Origin: Myxococcales bacterium
Lineage (GTDB): Bacteria; Myxococcota_A; UBA796; GCA-2862545
DNA: 64,000 nt
Reading direction: 5' to 3'
NCBI GenBank assembly: GCA_019634415.1
Contig: JAHQVJ010000031.1
Span: 1-64,000 of the forward strand
Below the pieces are notes generated by a model. The model made no database searches. It was not told the DNA's origin and saw only the letters and a program-made list of their open reading frames with translations. The translations under genes and the position numbers were made by a program. How positions within the stretch are numbered: position 1 is the first letter of the stretch; the number at the start of each line of letters is the position of its first letter. Positions 49,601 through 57,629 of the stretch are shown here, one piece after another.

Positions 49601-49884
49601 ACTGGGAGAACCCCGGCCGCGCCTTGCTCGCGGTGGGGCAACCCGCCGCCGACGTGGGCGGCGTACAGCGCGCAGGAGCGGTGTGGCTGTGGCGGTGGAC
49701 GGACATCGTCGAGCCGGTCGGACTGGTGGTTGGAGAGACGACGACGCCGGGCAGCCGATTCGGCGCTGCTCTGGCCACACATCCCTCGAGCTCGCTGCTG
49801 GCGGTCGGAGCGCCGCTGTCGGATGCAGCTGGGCTCGACTCGGGTGCCGTCTACCCGTTCGAGATCCTACGGTCCGACCCATAG
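46621..49884 (+). CDS. Large lipoprotein with FG-GAP repeats
   Basis: 1087 residues. The signal peptide ends V-L-G-G-C near residue 13. From about residue 185 the protein is filled with FG-GAP repeats of integrin-like beta-propellers, for example D-V-D-G-D-G-H-D-D-L-V-V-G, A-D-V-D-G-D-G-Y-A-D-A-V-V-A and F-G-x-x-V-x, with D-x-D-x-D calcium loops; about fifteen are seen. Such proteins are surface or secreted and bind ligands or matrix. No catalytic domain was noted. GGGAG precedes the start. The 3' end overlaps the convergent cytochrome gene by 18 bases. Confidence 0.85.
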   Translation: MRAVFVFSVVLGGCLRGGPTEDDPTLSTGTPRAPVLQVEPLQARVPPGAQITPVDLGSQEITCRLVTNASGAELAGCTWTAGPTDGVDEVEVTSVGSEPVVARYSVSSDAVFGVVGERIFLPLGHAFVPEFTAGTQLVDAEVAGSGLRIDEAGWLGEAEGAYVVSIRDRYVASLSTQVLVDVAAPRAHTPRRDGEDTLWGDVIGADVDGDGYADAVVASPEVALGAHYSGAVHIYPGGRDGLGPPIHSYTTDQQGAWLGRDIALGDVDDDGNLDLAIGISSWDEGDRDRGQVEIYRGVSGGFFELEPWFQATGELAFDQLGSSVELCDVDGDGHDDLVVGAVGVEDRTVDPIAFGEGAVFVFEGSDSGMSTAPRWVVYSGQGGGQMGRALASGDVDADDRCDVTVSSVAVALDGDGTDGAVWLVRGATFVAGGRGVVEPDRVYVPSGPDPNVQMGRALAMGDVDGDDLDDVVAGAWRWDDSGVSNGAVFVFVEADHVDVPFGGSVSSEAAFATIRGNEPYDYLGVGVSVADGAVWVGAGGGEATQFSADDVGAVGRFEGQELQRDMVLADASQLWWNQESGSFFGTVVGVVGDTNGSGTSEIVTLAGRDDRWGANAGAAYVLHASGDVEPLEWPGEAAGSHFGDTGSVAFVAPVAKGSPDLVVGAWGAAGEARHNVGAAFRFSASEGLAGVDTVYTDRPTQGSSDRFGHGVSAAGDFDGDGVEDLVVVAFDGDRPGVFGVPFTNPAECPGSTSNSGSALVFSGSSIEPSFAFYGAQVADRFEVVAGGFDHDGDGYDDVVVGSTLAGEGGGITLVRGRPKGDGIEVICEPSRWYGVGAARRFGSSVAGLGDLDRDGCDELGVGTEVDDLGFVNAGSLRVLWGYGAACRSTMPQVTTLVAAGEEQRMGTALAGGHDVDDDGVPDLIVGGETAQRDGEVVGAFWLLSGKWVASRSRQPASTFPAHTQTEWHIVPADSVVHGSQPSGGLGTSLAFLPDWENPGRALLAVGQPAADVGGVQRAGAVWLWRWTDIVEPVGLVVGETTTPGSRFGAALATHPSSSLLAVGAPLSDAAGLDSGAVYPFEILRSDP

Positions 49885-50733
49885 GAAGGTGAAGATCGCG
49901 TCGATCTCCTCGTCGGTCAGGCCCGCGTAGGTCTTCCAGGGCATGTACTCGTCGAGGGCTCGGCCGTCTCGGGAGCGCCCCTGACGAACGGCCACTGCCA
50001 GATCGCGCTGCGTCCACCCCTCCAGCGCTTTCGGGTGGATGGCGGGGGCGTCGGGGGCTCCCGGGGGAGCGGGGCGACCCTGCAGATCATCGCCGTGGCA
50101 GTCCAGACAGCCCGCGATGGTGGCGAGGTACCGACCATACGCCACGGTGGGGCCGCGCTGCACGATCGGGGGTGGCTCGTCGTGCTCGATCTGGTGAGCG
50201 TCGATCTCGAGGGCGCCACTGGCCACCAGCAGCCGGAACATGGGCCCGACGTCGCTGTCGAGCATCTCGCGCTCTTGGCCGGGCAGCTTCTTCAGGTAGG
50301 CCACCACCGACATGAAGTCTTGATCGGTGAGGCTGGCGTAGCGGCGGGAGGGCATGTAGAGCAGCACGCGCCCGTCGGAGTCGACGCCATGGCGCAGCGC
50401 GCGGTCCCAGGCCTCGGTGTCCAGTGTGTCGCCGATGCCTCCGGGCCCCTTGGTGAGGTTGGGTGCGAAGAACCGGCCCAGCAGCCAGCTGTCGAGCACC
50501 TTGGCGCCACCCAGGTCGTCGCCATGACATCCACCACAGTCGAGCACGTTGCGTACCAAGTGCTCGCCACGAGACACCGAGACGGTGTCGGAGATCACGG
50601 GCGCCCGCATCTCGATGGGTACGGGCCGCTCGAGCAACGCGGTGCTTCGGGCCCGGGCCCACAACACGAGGGAGATGCCAGGAAGGAGCAACCCCAGGAA
50701 TCCCACCAGCATGACCGTACGCGCAGAGACCAT
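49867..50733 (-). CDS. Membrane-anchored diheme cytochrome c
   Basis: 288 residues. An uncleaved N-terminal helix (about 8-27) anchors it to the inner membrane with the bulk in the periplasm. Two c-type heme-binding motifs, C-G-G-C-H at residues 66-70 and C-L-D-C-H near 211, with M-P-S-R-R-Y and M-P-W-K-T-Y segments that supply the distal Met ligands and are typical of class I cytochromes in electron-transfer chains. A partner for electron donation is not evident next to it. It is convergent with the FG-GAP gene. Confidence 0.85.
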   Translation of the reverse strand: MVSARTVMLVGFLGLLLPGISLVLWARARSTALLERPVPIEMRAPVISDTVSVSRGEHLVRNVLDCGGCHGDDLGGAKVLDSWLLGRFFAPNLTKGPGGIGDTLDTEAWDRALRHGVDSDGRVLLYMPSRRYASLTDQDFMSVVAYLKKLPGQEREMLDSDVGPMFRLLVASGALEIDAHQIEHDEPPPIVQRGPTVAYGRYLATIAGCLDCHGDDLQGRPAPPGAPDAPAIHPKALEGWTQRDLAVAVRQGRSRDGRALDEYMPWKTYAGLTDEEIDAIFTFLWVGP

Positions 50734-50864
50734 GGGCCGCCTTCGAACAGTCCCTTGCTAGCACGATGGAGCCACGCCGCGAGGATTCGGTCACGAATCG
50801 TCCTCGTGGTGACGCTTCTGGGGGCTCTCGACACTCCTTGGGTGTGACGCACGTGGAGCGAGGC

Positions 50865-51023
50865 ATGATCAGTCGAACCGATCACCGCGACGGCACGGTG
50901 GAGTGGACGTACGATCCGCGGGTGACCCAAGATCGTCGAACCACCAAGGAGGAGCGGCGCTCCCGACGCGTGGCCCTGCGCGCCCAGGGCCCCCAGCGGC
51001 AGCTGCCCACCCCAAGGAAGTAG
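50865..51023 (+). CDS. Possible small basic protein
   Basis: 52 codons: M-I-S-R-T-D-H-R-D-G-T-V-E-W-T-Y-D, then a very basic stretch R-R-T-T-K-E-E-R-R-S-R-R. GGAG lies six bases before the ATG and about 80% of codons end in G or C, as in neighbouring genes. No family recognised. It lies in a 332-base gap (50734-51065) that otherwise holds only the promoter side of the cytochrome gene and the DUF389 gene's ribosome-binding site. Confidence 0.4.
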   Translation: MISRTDHRDGTVEWTYDPRVTQDRRTTKEERRSRRVALRAQGPQRQLPTPRK

Positions 51024-51065
51024 TCTCCCTGCGCGGAGGCCTCTCCCTCCGCTGGGGGAGAGCGG

Positions 51066-52103
51066 GTGGCCCTGCGGTTCGTGGACATTCATCCTGGCGC
51101 GACCGGGTCGATCCCGGAGATCGACGCCGAGCGTGTGGACGTCATCGGGAGCTGGAAGCTGGGGGTGGCCGAGCGGGCCTGGATGCGGGTGCTCGTGCGG
51201 CTGCAGGACACGGAGGCTCTGGTGGAGCTCCTGCAGGACCACCTCGACACCGAGGGAGGTGCGCGCATCGTGCTCAGCTCGGTGGAGGCCACCTGGCCGG
51301 ATCCGGACCGCGCCGTTCTGCCCGAGCCCTCCGAGCTCGAGGTCACCGAGGAGGACGATCTGGGTGCGCCGGAGCCGCCCAAGCCGCCCTCGTGGTGGTT
51401 CGAGCGGATCCCGCGGGAGGAGCTGCAGCAGCGGATGGACGCGGACTGTCGCATCACCCTGGTGTACCTGGTGCTCAGCGCCGTCGCGGCGGTGATCGCA
51501 GCGGGGGGCCTGCTTCGCGACAACGTCGCCGTGGTGATCGGCGCAATGGTGGTGGCGCCGCTGATGGGGCCCAACTTGGCCTTCGCCCTCAACGCCGTCC
51601 TCGGAGATCTGCGCGACATGATGCGTGCGGCCTTCGTGGCCGCGGTGGGCGGAGCCCTGGTGTTCGTGGTGGCCCTGGCCATCGGCTGGGGGATGGAGGT
51701 GGAGCTCACGGAGGAGATCATGTCGCGCACCACCGTGCACCCGATCGACGTGGGCGTCGCCTTCGCAGCGGGAATCGCCGGAGCCTTCTCCGTCACCCGC
51801 GGGGTGTCCACGGGGCTGGTGGGGGTGATGGTGGCGGCCGCACTCGTGCCTCCCTTGGTGGTCTCGGGACTGCTCTTCGGTGCTGGCATGCAGGAGGAGG
51901 CGCTGGCCGCGGCCTCGCTGATGGCCGTCAACGTCGTGGCGATCCACCTCACGGCGCTCACCACCTTCTGGCTGATGGGTCTGCGTCCGCGGGACTGGCT
52001 CGAGTCGCGGCGGGCGGTGTGGACCACGTCCGTGAGCGTGACGGTGTGGCTGCTGCTGCTGGCGGGGTTGGTGGCGCTGCTCTTGCGACGAGCGGTGCTG
52101 TAG
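51066..52103 (+). CDS. DUF389 family membrane protein
   Basis: 345 residues from GTG 51066 with a G-rich site directly upstream. A soluble N-terminal domain of about 130 residues (to R-I-P-R-E-E-L) precedes six or seven hydrophobic segments. G-A-M-V-V-A-P-L-M-G-P near residue 162 is the signature of the TIGR00341/DUF389 family, whose function is unknown. It is probably monocistronic: the next gene begins 69 bases downstream with its own ribosome-binding site. Confidence 0.85.
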   Translation: MALRFVDIHPGATGSIPEIDAERVDVIGSWKLGVAERAWMRVLVRLQDTEALVELLQDHLDTEGGARIVLSSVEATWPDPDRAVLPEPSELEVTEEDDLGAPEPPKPPSWWFERIPREELQQRMDADCRITLVYLVLSAVAAVIAAGGLLRDNVAVVIGAMVVAPLMGPNLAFALNAVLGDLRDMMRAAFVAAVGGALVFVVALAIGWGMEVELTEEIMSRTTVHPIDVGVAFAAGIAGAFSVTRGVSTGLVGVMVAAALVPPLVVSGLLFGAGMQEEALAAASLMAVNVVAIHLTALTTFWLMGLRPRDWLESRRAVWTTSVSVTVWLLLLAGLVALLLRRAVL

Positions 52104-52172
52104 CGCGAAAGCGCACAAGAAAATCTGCGGATGCGCCGATCGGCGAGCCATGATGGCGCCAGGAGGGGCAGC

Positions 52173-53945
52173 ATGACATTCGCCAGGTGGCTCCTGGCCT
52201 TGGGTGCTTGTCGCCCCGATGTCGGCACCGGCACCCAGGAGCCCGTGACGGTGACGGGGGTGTCCACCGGCACGCCCGTTGCCCCGGTGGGGGACCTTCC
52301 TTCGGTGCCCCTGTACGGGGGCACGCTCGCTGTGCAGGGGGGGCTCGCCGTGGCGGCGGATCCCGGCTTGGACGTGGTGGCCTTCTGGGAGGTCGGGCAG
52401 GACACCCTGGCGGGTCGTGTGCATCTGTCGCCTGGCTCCCAGCCGTTCCGGGTGGCGTTCTCCGGCGAACACGTGTTGGTGACGCTGCGCGGATCCGGCT
52501 CCGTGGCCGTCATCGACGCGGCCAGCCGCACACTGGTGGAGGAGGTTCCGGTGTGCCTCGAGCCGCGCGGCGTGGACGCGCAGGGGTCCGTCGCCTTCGT
52601 GGCATGTGCGGGGGGAGAGCTGGTGGAGCTGTCGCAGGGGCGGGTGGTCCGGGCCCGCCACGTGCGCTCCGATCTCCGCGACGTGGTGCTGGATGGCGAC
52701 CACCTGTGGGTGTCGCGCTTCCGGACGGCGGAGGTGCTGCGGCTGGAGCCGTTGTCGCTGGCGGTCGAGGACGAGATCGCGATCGATCTGGTGCACACCG
52801 CCCAGTACGAGGCCGTGCCGCGGGTGGCGTGGCGCATGCGTCGGCATCCCGAAGGGGGGGCAGTGGTGCTGCACCAGGCGCACAGCCGCCGACCGGTGGC
52901 GTCATCGGGGGGGCCTGGTGGGCCCGCGTATGGGGGCGGCGACGACTGTGGCGGCCCCCAGCAGGTGGTGACCAGCCACCTCACTCGGATGTTCCCGGAG
53001 GGGGGGCACCTCGCCGGCGGTGGCTTGGTGGGCATCAACCTGGCCTTGGACTTCGACCTGTCGGAGTCGGGCAGGGTCGCCGTGCTCGCCACGGCCAACA
53101 CCCGCGACCGGGCCATGGCGGGCCCGGGGTTGGTGCGGACCGTGTCGGGATTGGGTCCGTCGGGTTGCATGGGCACCGAGCAGCTCGACGTCGCGCCGGG
53201 GTTCCCGACCTCGGTGGCCCTGCTGGAGGACCGCCGCCCCGTGGGCTACGCGCGCAACGGCAGCTTCCTCTTCGAGGGAGACACCTGGGTGGGGGTGACG
53301 AACGCCGCCGGAGAGGCGCCGCTGAGCACGCCAGTCGCGGTCTTCCACGCTGGACCGCCGGGATCGATCACGTGCGCCAGCTGCCACCCCGAGGGGCAAG
53401 ATGACGGTCACGTCTGGGGGTTCCAGCACCAGGGCCCCCGGCGCACCCAGAACCTGTCGGGTGGGGTGGCCGAGCGGGCCCCGTTCCATTGGGATGGCTC
53501 GCTGTCGTCGATGGTGGATCTGATGGACGCCATCTTCGTGCGACGCATGGGAGGGCAGCGTCTCCAGGACGAGGTGGTCCACGACCTGGCGGACTGGCTC
53601 GACGACATCGAGCCCGTCCGGGTGGACACGTCTTGGACGGCGTCGGAGCTGGCCGAGGGCGAGGCGTTGTTCACCTCCGATCGGCTCGGCTGTCTGCAGT
53701 GTCACCACGGCCCGCAGCTGTCGGACCATCAGCTTCATGCCGTTCGGGCGGGCGGGGCGCTTCGAAAGACCCCGAGCTTGCGAGCGGTGGGGTACCGGGC
53801 GCCCTACATGCACGATGGCTGCGCGGTCACGCTGGAGATGCGCTTCACCGACCCGTCGTGTGGCGGAGGGGATCTCCACGGGACCACGAGCCACCTCGAA
53901 CCAACCGAGATCCGGGCGCTGGTGGCCTACCTGCGGAGTCTATAG
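52173..53945 (+). CDS. Lipoprotein with YVTN-like beta-propeller and cytochrome c motifs
   Basis: 590 residues. Signal ends L-G-A-C near residue 13; GGAGGGG lies upstream of ATG 52173. Residues about 50-350 show repeating short beta blades (V-A-V-I-D-A-A-S-R-T-L-V-E-E-V, A-V-L-A-T-A-N-T-R) like YVTN propellers. The C-terminal third carries C-A-S-C-H near 400 and C-L-Q-C-H near 506, and an H-D-G segment as in diheme peroxidases (M-H-D-G-C-A-V-T-L). It resembles MauG-like proteins fused to a propeller; it may oxidise a bound substrate. It is convergent with the first regulator gene, with 10 bases between. Confidence 0.75.
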   Translation: MTFARWLLALGACRPDVGTGTQEPVTVTGVSTGTPVAPVGDLPSVPLYGGTLAVQGGLAVAADPGLDVVAFWEVGQDTLAGRVHLSPGSQPFRVAFSGEHVLVTLRGSGSVAVIDAASRTLVEEVPVCLEPRGVDAQGSVAFVACAGGELVELSQGRVVRARHVRSDLRDVVLDGDHLWVSRFRTAEVLRLEPLSLAVEDEIAIDLVHTAQYEAVPRVAWRMRRHPEGGAVVLHQAHSRRPVASSGGPGGPAYGGGDDCGGPQQVVTSHLTRMFPEGGHLAGGGLVGINLALDFDLSESGRVAVLATANTRDRAMAGPGLVRTVSGLGPSGCMGTEQLDVAPGFPTSVALLEDRRPVGYARNGSFLFEGDTWVGVTNAAGEAPLSTPVAVFHAGPPGSITCASCHPEGQDDGHVWGFQHQGPRRTQNLSGGVAERAPFHWDGSLSSMVDLMDAIFVRRMGGQRLQDEVVHDLADWLDDIEPVRVDTSWTASELAEGEALFTSDRLGCLQCHHGPQLSDHQLHAVRAGGALRKTPSLRAVGYRAPYMHDGCAVTLEMRFTDPSCGGGDLHGTTSHLEPTEIRALVAYLRSL

Positions 53946-53955
53946 AGCGCGGACA

Positions 53956-55242
53956 TCAGTGATGGGCTGCCGCGGTGTGGTGGAGCACGTAGGTGCGCAC
54001 GAGGTCCAGCATGCGGAACAGTGGGCTCGAGCCCTGGGCTCGCTGCAGCAGGCTGTGATCGGACAGCGACTGCAGCACGTCCATCACCCAGCAGCCTCGG
54101 TCCGACAGCGCACGCTCCACGGAGTCCAGCGCAAAGGGCTGCGGTAGGCGGGCACACGCCTGCAGGCTCTGGCGCTCTCGGGTGGTGAGCAGGTTCCACG
54201 ACCAGTCCATCGCGTCGTTCAGGCTCGACCAGCGGTCATGGGTGGGGCCGCGAAGCACGTCGAAGGGGCGGCTCAAGCGAGCGGCGAGCTCCGTGGGGGA
54301 GAGCACGCCCAGGCGCGCCCCCGCGAACTCCAGCGCGAGGGGGAGCCCACCCAGGGTCGCGGACGCCATCGGCTCCAGGGCGCGTCGCTGGGCCACGGTG
54401 GGCTGGAACCCGCCGCTGGCCGTGCGTGCGGCACTCAGGAGAAGCTCCGTGGCCGAAGAGGGCTCGAGGGGATCCAGGTGCACGATGCGGCTGGACACGC
54501 GGTGGAGCCGACGCCGCGAGGTGATCACCACCTGGAGCTGTGGGGCGTCGAGCAGCCATCCCTCGACGGCGGCTCCGAGCCAGCCAGACACGTGCTCCGC
54601 GCCATCGAGCACCAGCACGTGGGGCCCCTTGCTGCGCAGCGTCGATCCCCAGTCCTGATCGGAGCCGTAGGTCTCCGTGAGGGCGCGCATGACCTCGGAG
54701 CCCGGCTTGGCGCGGGCCAGATCCACCCACACCGTGGCCGTTCCCGAACGCTGCAGGTCGGCCACGATGTGCCGCGCCAGACAGGACTTGCCCACACCCG
54801 GTGGACCAGTCAGCAGCAGGAGGCGCTGGCCCGAGGTGAGGTGGGTGCAGATCTGCCGGTGCTCACGGTCACGGCCCAGCAGCGTCCGACCGATCGGTCG
54901 CTCGACGGGGGCGTGGGTCGCGGTGACCAGCCGGTAGCCCCGACCGTAGGTGGAGCGCAGGCTGCGTGGCTCCGAGGGGTCGAGCTCGATCTTTCGCCGC
55001 AGGCGCTGAATGGTGACGTAGGGCGCTCGAGAGGCGGAGCGTGGGCTGTACCCCCACACGTCGGTGAGCAGTCGGGAGCTCGGAACAGGCGCCGATTGTC
55101 GCGCCAAGTATCCCAGCAGCGCGGCTTCGAGGGCGGTCAATCGGGCCTGTGTGCCATCCGCCCGTACGACCCGGCGGTCGGTGAGGTCCACCGACGCTCC
55201 GTGCAGCACGAGATGGCGAGCAGGTTGACGTGAGACGTCCAT
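53956..55242 (-). CDS. Winged-helix DNA-binding/STAND ATPase regulator 1
   Basis: 428 residues. N-terminus (about 15-105) is an OmpR/PhoB-type winged helix (L-T-A-L-E-A-A-L-L-G-Y-L-A, V-W-G-Y-S-P, Y-V-T-I-Q-R-L-R-R-K-I, Y-G-R-G-Y-R-L-V). The NB-ARC-like ATPase follows: Walker A G-P-P-G-V-G-K-S near residue 145 and Walker B V-L-V-L-D-G near 205. The C-terminal part has R-E-R-Q-S-L-Q-A-C-A and a helix-rich region as in AfsR-type regulators. ATP binding probably controls DNA binding. The start follows GGAGG. It is divergent from the paralogous regulator 2 gene. Confidence 0.82.
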   Translation of the reverse strand: MDVSRQPARHLVLHGASVDLTDRRVVRADGTQARLTALEAALLGYLARQSAPVPSSRLLTDVWGYSPRSASRAPYVTIQRLRRKIELDPSEPRSLRSTYGRGYRLVTATHAPVERPIGRTLLGRDREHRQICTHLTSGQRLLLLTGPPGVGKSCLARHIVADLQRSGTATVWVDLARAKPGSEVMRALTETYGSDQDWGSTLRSKGPHVLVLDGAEHVSGWLGAAVEGWLLDAPQLQVVITSRRRLHRVSSRIVHLDPLEPSSATELLLSAARTASGGFQPTVAQRRALEPMASATLGGLPLALEFAGARLGVLSPTELAARLSRPFDVLRGPTHDRWSSLNDAMDWSWNLLTTRERQSLQACARLPQPFALDSVERALSDRGCWVMDVLQSLSDHSLLQRAQGSSPLFRMLDLVRTYVLHHTAAAHH

Positions 55243-55411
55243 CCGGACCTCCAGCAAGATGCGCTTTGAGCCTAGTCTCCGGGTCCCTGTCGCAGTTGTC
55301 GCAGCGGTGTCTCAGGTCTTGCGACGAGTGGAGTGTGCACGGATTGTTCAATTTGGCCCTGGGTCGCGTTCCTAAGACGGGGCTGCGAAGCGACTCGTCG
55401 AGGGAGGGCAC

Positions 55412-56587
55412 ATGGACATCGGCTCGTGGCGATGGATTCCTTCGTCTCGCTTGCTGAAGCGGGGCTCGGAGCAGGTGGAGCTGACACGGCGAGAAGCCGA
55501 TCTGCTTGGCTATCTCGCGGATCGTCCAGGGCGAGTGGTCGATACCGCCGAGTTGCTGCAGGAGGTGTGGCGAGTGCCGACCGGCAGCGTCAGTCGGGCC
55601 GTCGCGCACACCGTGTGTCGGCTGCGGCGGAAGCTCGGCGAGGACGGTGCCGCCATCATGAGCGTGTACGGGAAGGGGTATCGACTCGAGCTGTCGGACG
55701 CTGACGGCCTCGTGGGGCGCGGCGCGCTGATGCGACGGCTCCAGTCTGCGCTGGACAGCCAGCCGGTCTTGGGGTTGTACGGCATCGTGGGAGTGGGCAA
55801 GTCTGCCATCGCTCGGCAGCTTCAGTCCGGGTTCGAGCAGGCCTGGTGGGTGCCGGCCGGAGCCGTGGACACCGAGGAGACCTTGGCGACGGCGCTGGCG
55901 ACGCACATGGGCTTGCCGCCCGCCCGTGGTCTGCCGACTGGCTTCGCCACGACGGTGGCCTCGCTTGCCACCGTGCTGGTGCTCGATGGAGCGAATCGGC
56001 TGTCGCCTCGGGCGTGGAATGCCTTGGCGCTCTGGCTCGAGGATCACCCTTCCGTTCGGGTGATCGTGACCAGCCGCGTGCAGGGTGCCGCAGGGGTGGC
56101 GATCCGGGTTCCGTCCCTCGAGACACAGGACGGCCTTCGGCTACTCGCAGGTGTGGCGGGACGCGAGCAGGGTGTGGGGGAGGTGGCCTCGAAGGCCTTG
56201 GTGGAGCTGGTCGATGGCGTTCCTGCTGCCTTGATCGCCCTCGGGCGGCAGCTCCGGTCGATGCCCCTCGACTCGGTGAGGGTCCACCTCAGGGCTGGGC
56301 TACAGGCGCTGGGGACCGGGCCTGGCTCGATCCATGCGGGGATGGTCGACGAGTGGCGGTGCCTCGAGCCGGATCAGCAGAGGGTCGTGCGGGCTGCGGC
56401 CTCGTTTGCTGCTCCCTTCACGATGGCGCAGCTGCGACGAGAGGTGGGCCTGTCGAGCGAGCAGGTCCTGTGGGCGCTGCAGGCCATGCTCAAGCGCGGA
56501 TGGGTGGAGACGTTGGGGCCTCGCTATCGGTTGTTGCGGCTCGTTCGGCTGTTCGTCGCGCGGGGCCTGCGGGGCCCTGCGGCGTGA
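55412..56587 (+). CDS. Winged-helix DNA-binding/STAND ATPase regulator 2
   Basis: 391 residues, distant paralogue of the protein at 53956-55242 with the same layout. The winged helix covers about residues 20-92 (L-T-R-R-E-A-D-L-L-G-Y-L-A, V-W-R-V-P, Y-G-K-G-Y-R-L-E). Walker A G-I-V-G-V-G-K-S is near residue 125, Walker B V-L-V-L-D-G-A-N near 190, and a helical C-terminal region ends R-L-F-V-A-R-G-L. It lacks a long TPR sensor, so the ligand or partner is unclear. The TIR gene begins 48 bases after the stop, pointing to an operon in which this regulator controls or is controlled by the TIR protein. Confidence 0.8.
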   Translation: MDIGSWRWIPSSRLLKRGSEQVELTRREADLLGYLADRPGRVVDTAELLQEVWRVPTGSVSRAVAHTVCRLRRKLGEDGAAIMSVYGKGYRLELSDADGLVGRGALMRRLQSALDSQPVLGLYGIVGVGKSAIARQLQSGFEQAWWVPAGAVDTEETLATALATHMGLPPARGLPTGFATTVASLATVLVLDGANRLSPRAWNALALWLEDHPSVRVIVTSRVQGAAGVAIRVPSLETQDGLRLLAGVAGREQGVGEVASKALVELVDGVPAALIALGRQLRSMPLDSVRVHLRAGLQALGTGPGSIHAGMVDEWRCLEPDQQRVVRAAASFAAPFTMAQLRREVGLSSEQVLWALQAMLKRGWVETLGPRYRLLRLVRLFVARGLRGPAA

Positions 56588-56635
56588 GATATTGTCGCAG
56601 GGCTCGCGCTGGGGGAGTCAGGCGGTGGATGGATC

Positions 56636-57610
56636 GTGACACGAGGACGGATCTTCCTTAGCTATCGTCACAACGACGTGCCGGGTCAGGCGGGTCGGAT
56701 CTACGACCGGTTGCATGCGGTCTTTCCGGGTCGTGTCTTTCGAGACATCGAGGGCCTCGCTCCTGGCGTGGACTTCGTGGAGGAGCTGGATCGGCGCGTC
56801 TCGATGTGCAAGGCCATCGTGGCCGTGATCGGTCCGGGGTGGGCGGGCGCGTCCGACGATGGCTCTGCTCGGATCCGCGAGGACGCGGACTGGGTGAGGC
56901 TGGAGGTGAGCTCGGCGCTGAAGCGCAAGGTCACCGTGATCCCGGTGCTGGTGGGGGGCGCGTCCATGCCCAGCGAGGACCAGCTGCCTTCCGATCTTCA
57001 GGGCCTGGCGCGGCGGCAGGCCGTCACCCTCACGGAGCAGACCTTCGACCACGGCATGGAGAAGATCATCGCCGCCGTGGGCAAGGCGGCCGGCTCTCCG
57101 GTGCGTCGGCCGCGCACGACCCCGCGTCGTCGCGGGATCGGCTGGGTGACCTGGATGGCGGTGCTCACCACGGCACTGGTGCTGGTGTGCGGTGGGGTGG
57201 CGGTGGGTCTGGGCGGTGGGGCATTGATGATCGCGGCCTTGAGCCAGGGCACGTCCCTGACGGACACGGGTCTGCCCACGCCTGCATCGGTGGCGTCGAT
57301 GGCTCCGGTGGCCTCCGGCGGGGCCACCGGGTTCTCCCCGGTGGGGAGCTGGTCGATGCAGGACTCGGCGGGCAACCAGCTGCAGCTCGAGCTGGCGTCG
57401 GATCAGACGTTTGCCGTCACGGGCCTGTGGGGAGCGCTTCCAGTGAGCAACGGGAGCTGGACGTTCGACGAGGGTGAGGCGCTGTTGCTGACGGGCACCA
57501 ACCTGTGGGGGCTGTCCTTCACCACCACGGTCCAGATCACGCGCAAGCACGACGAGCACTGGCACGCCAACTCGTCGGAGTGGGGAGAGACGGAGCTGTG
57601 GCCACGGTGA
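56636..57610 (+). CDS. TIR-domain protein with single membrane helix and exterior domain
   Basis: 324 residues from a GTG start. TIR domain at about 4-150: R-I-F-L-S-Y-R-H-N-D, V-F-R-D-I-E-G-L near residue 35, and D-W-V-R-L-E with Glu90 in the position of the catalytic glutamate of NAD-cleaving bacterial TIR domains. One transmembrane helix (about 170-192) is followed by a small domain of about 100 residues (G-S-W-S-M-Q-D-S-A-G-N-Q-L-Q-L-E-L, then W-T-F-D-E-G-E-A) that looks like a lipocalin-like beta-barrel and would face the periplasm. A sensor that triggers cytosolic NAD loss is plausible; this is inferred from architecture. Confidence 0.75.
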   Translation: MTRGRIFLSYRHNDVPGQAGRIYDRLHAVFPGRVFRDIEGLAPGVDFVEELDRRVSMCKAIVAVIGPGWAGASDDGSARIREDADWVRLEVSSALKRKVTVIPVLVGGASMPSEDQLPSDLQGLARRQAVTLTEQTFDHGMEKIIAAVGKAAGSPVRRPRTTPRRRGIGWVTWMAVLTTALVLVCGGVAVGLGGGALMIAALSQGTSLTDTGLPTPASVASMAPVASGGATGFSPVGSWSMQDSAGNQLQLELASDQTFAVTGLWGALPVSNGSWTFDEGEALLLTGTNLWGLSFTTTVQITRKHDEHWHANSSEWGETELWPR

Positions 57611-57629
57611 GATGGCCCTCGACGGCGGA

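Noticed and set aside
50595..52883. Long minus-strand open frame opposite DUF389 and the propeller cytochrome
   Set aside because: His/Arg-rich shadow of well-supported plus-strand genes.
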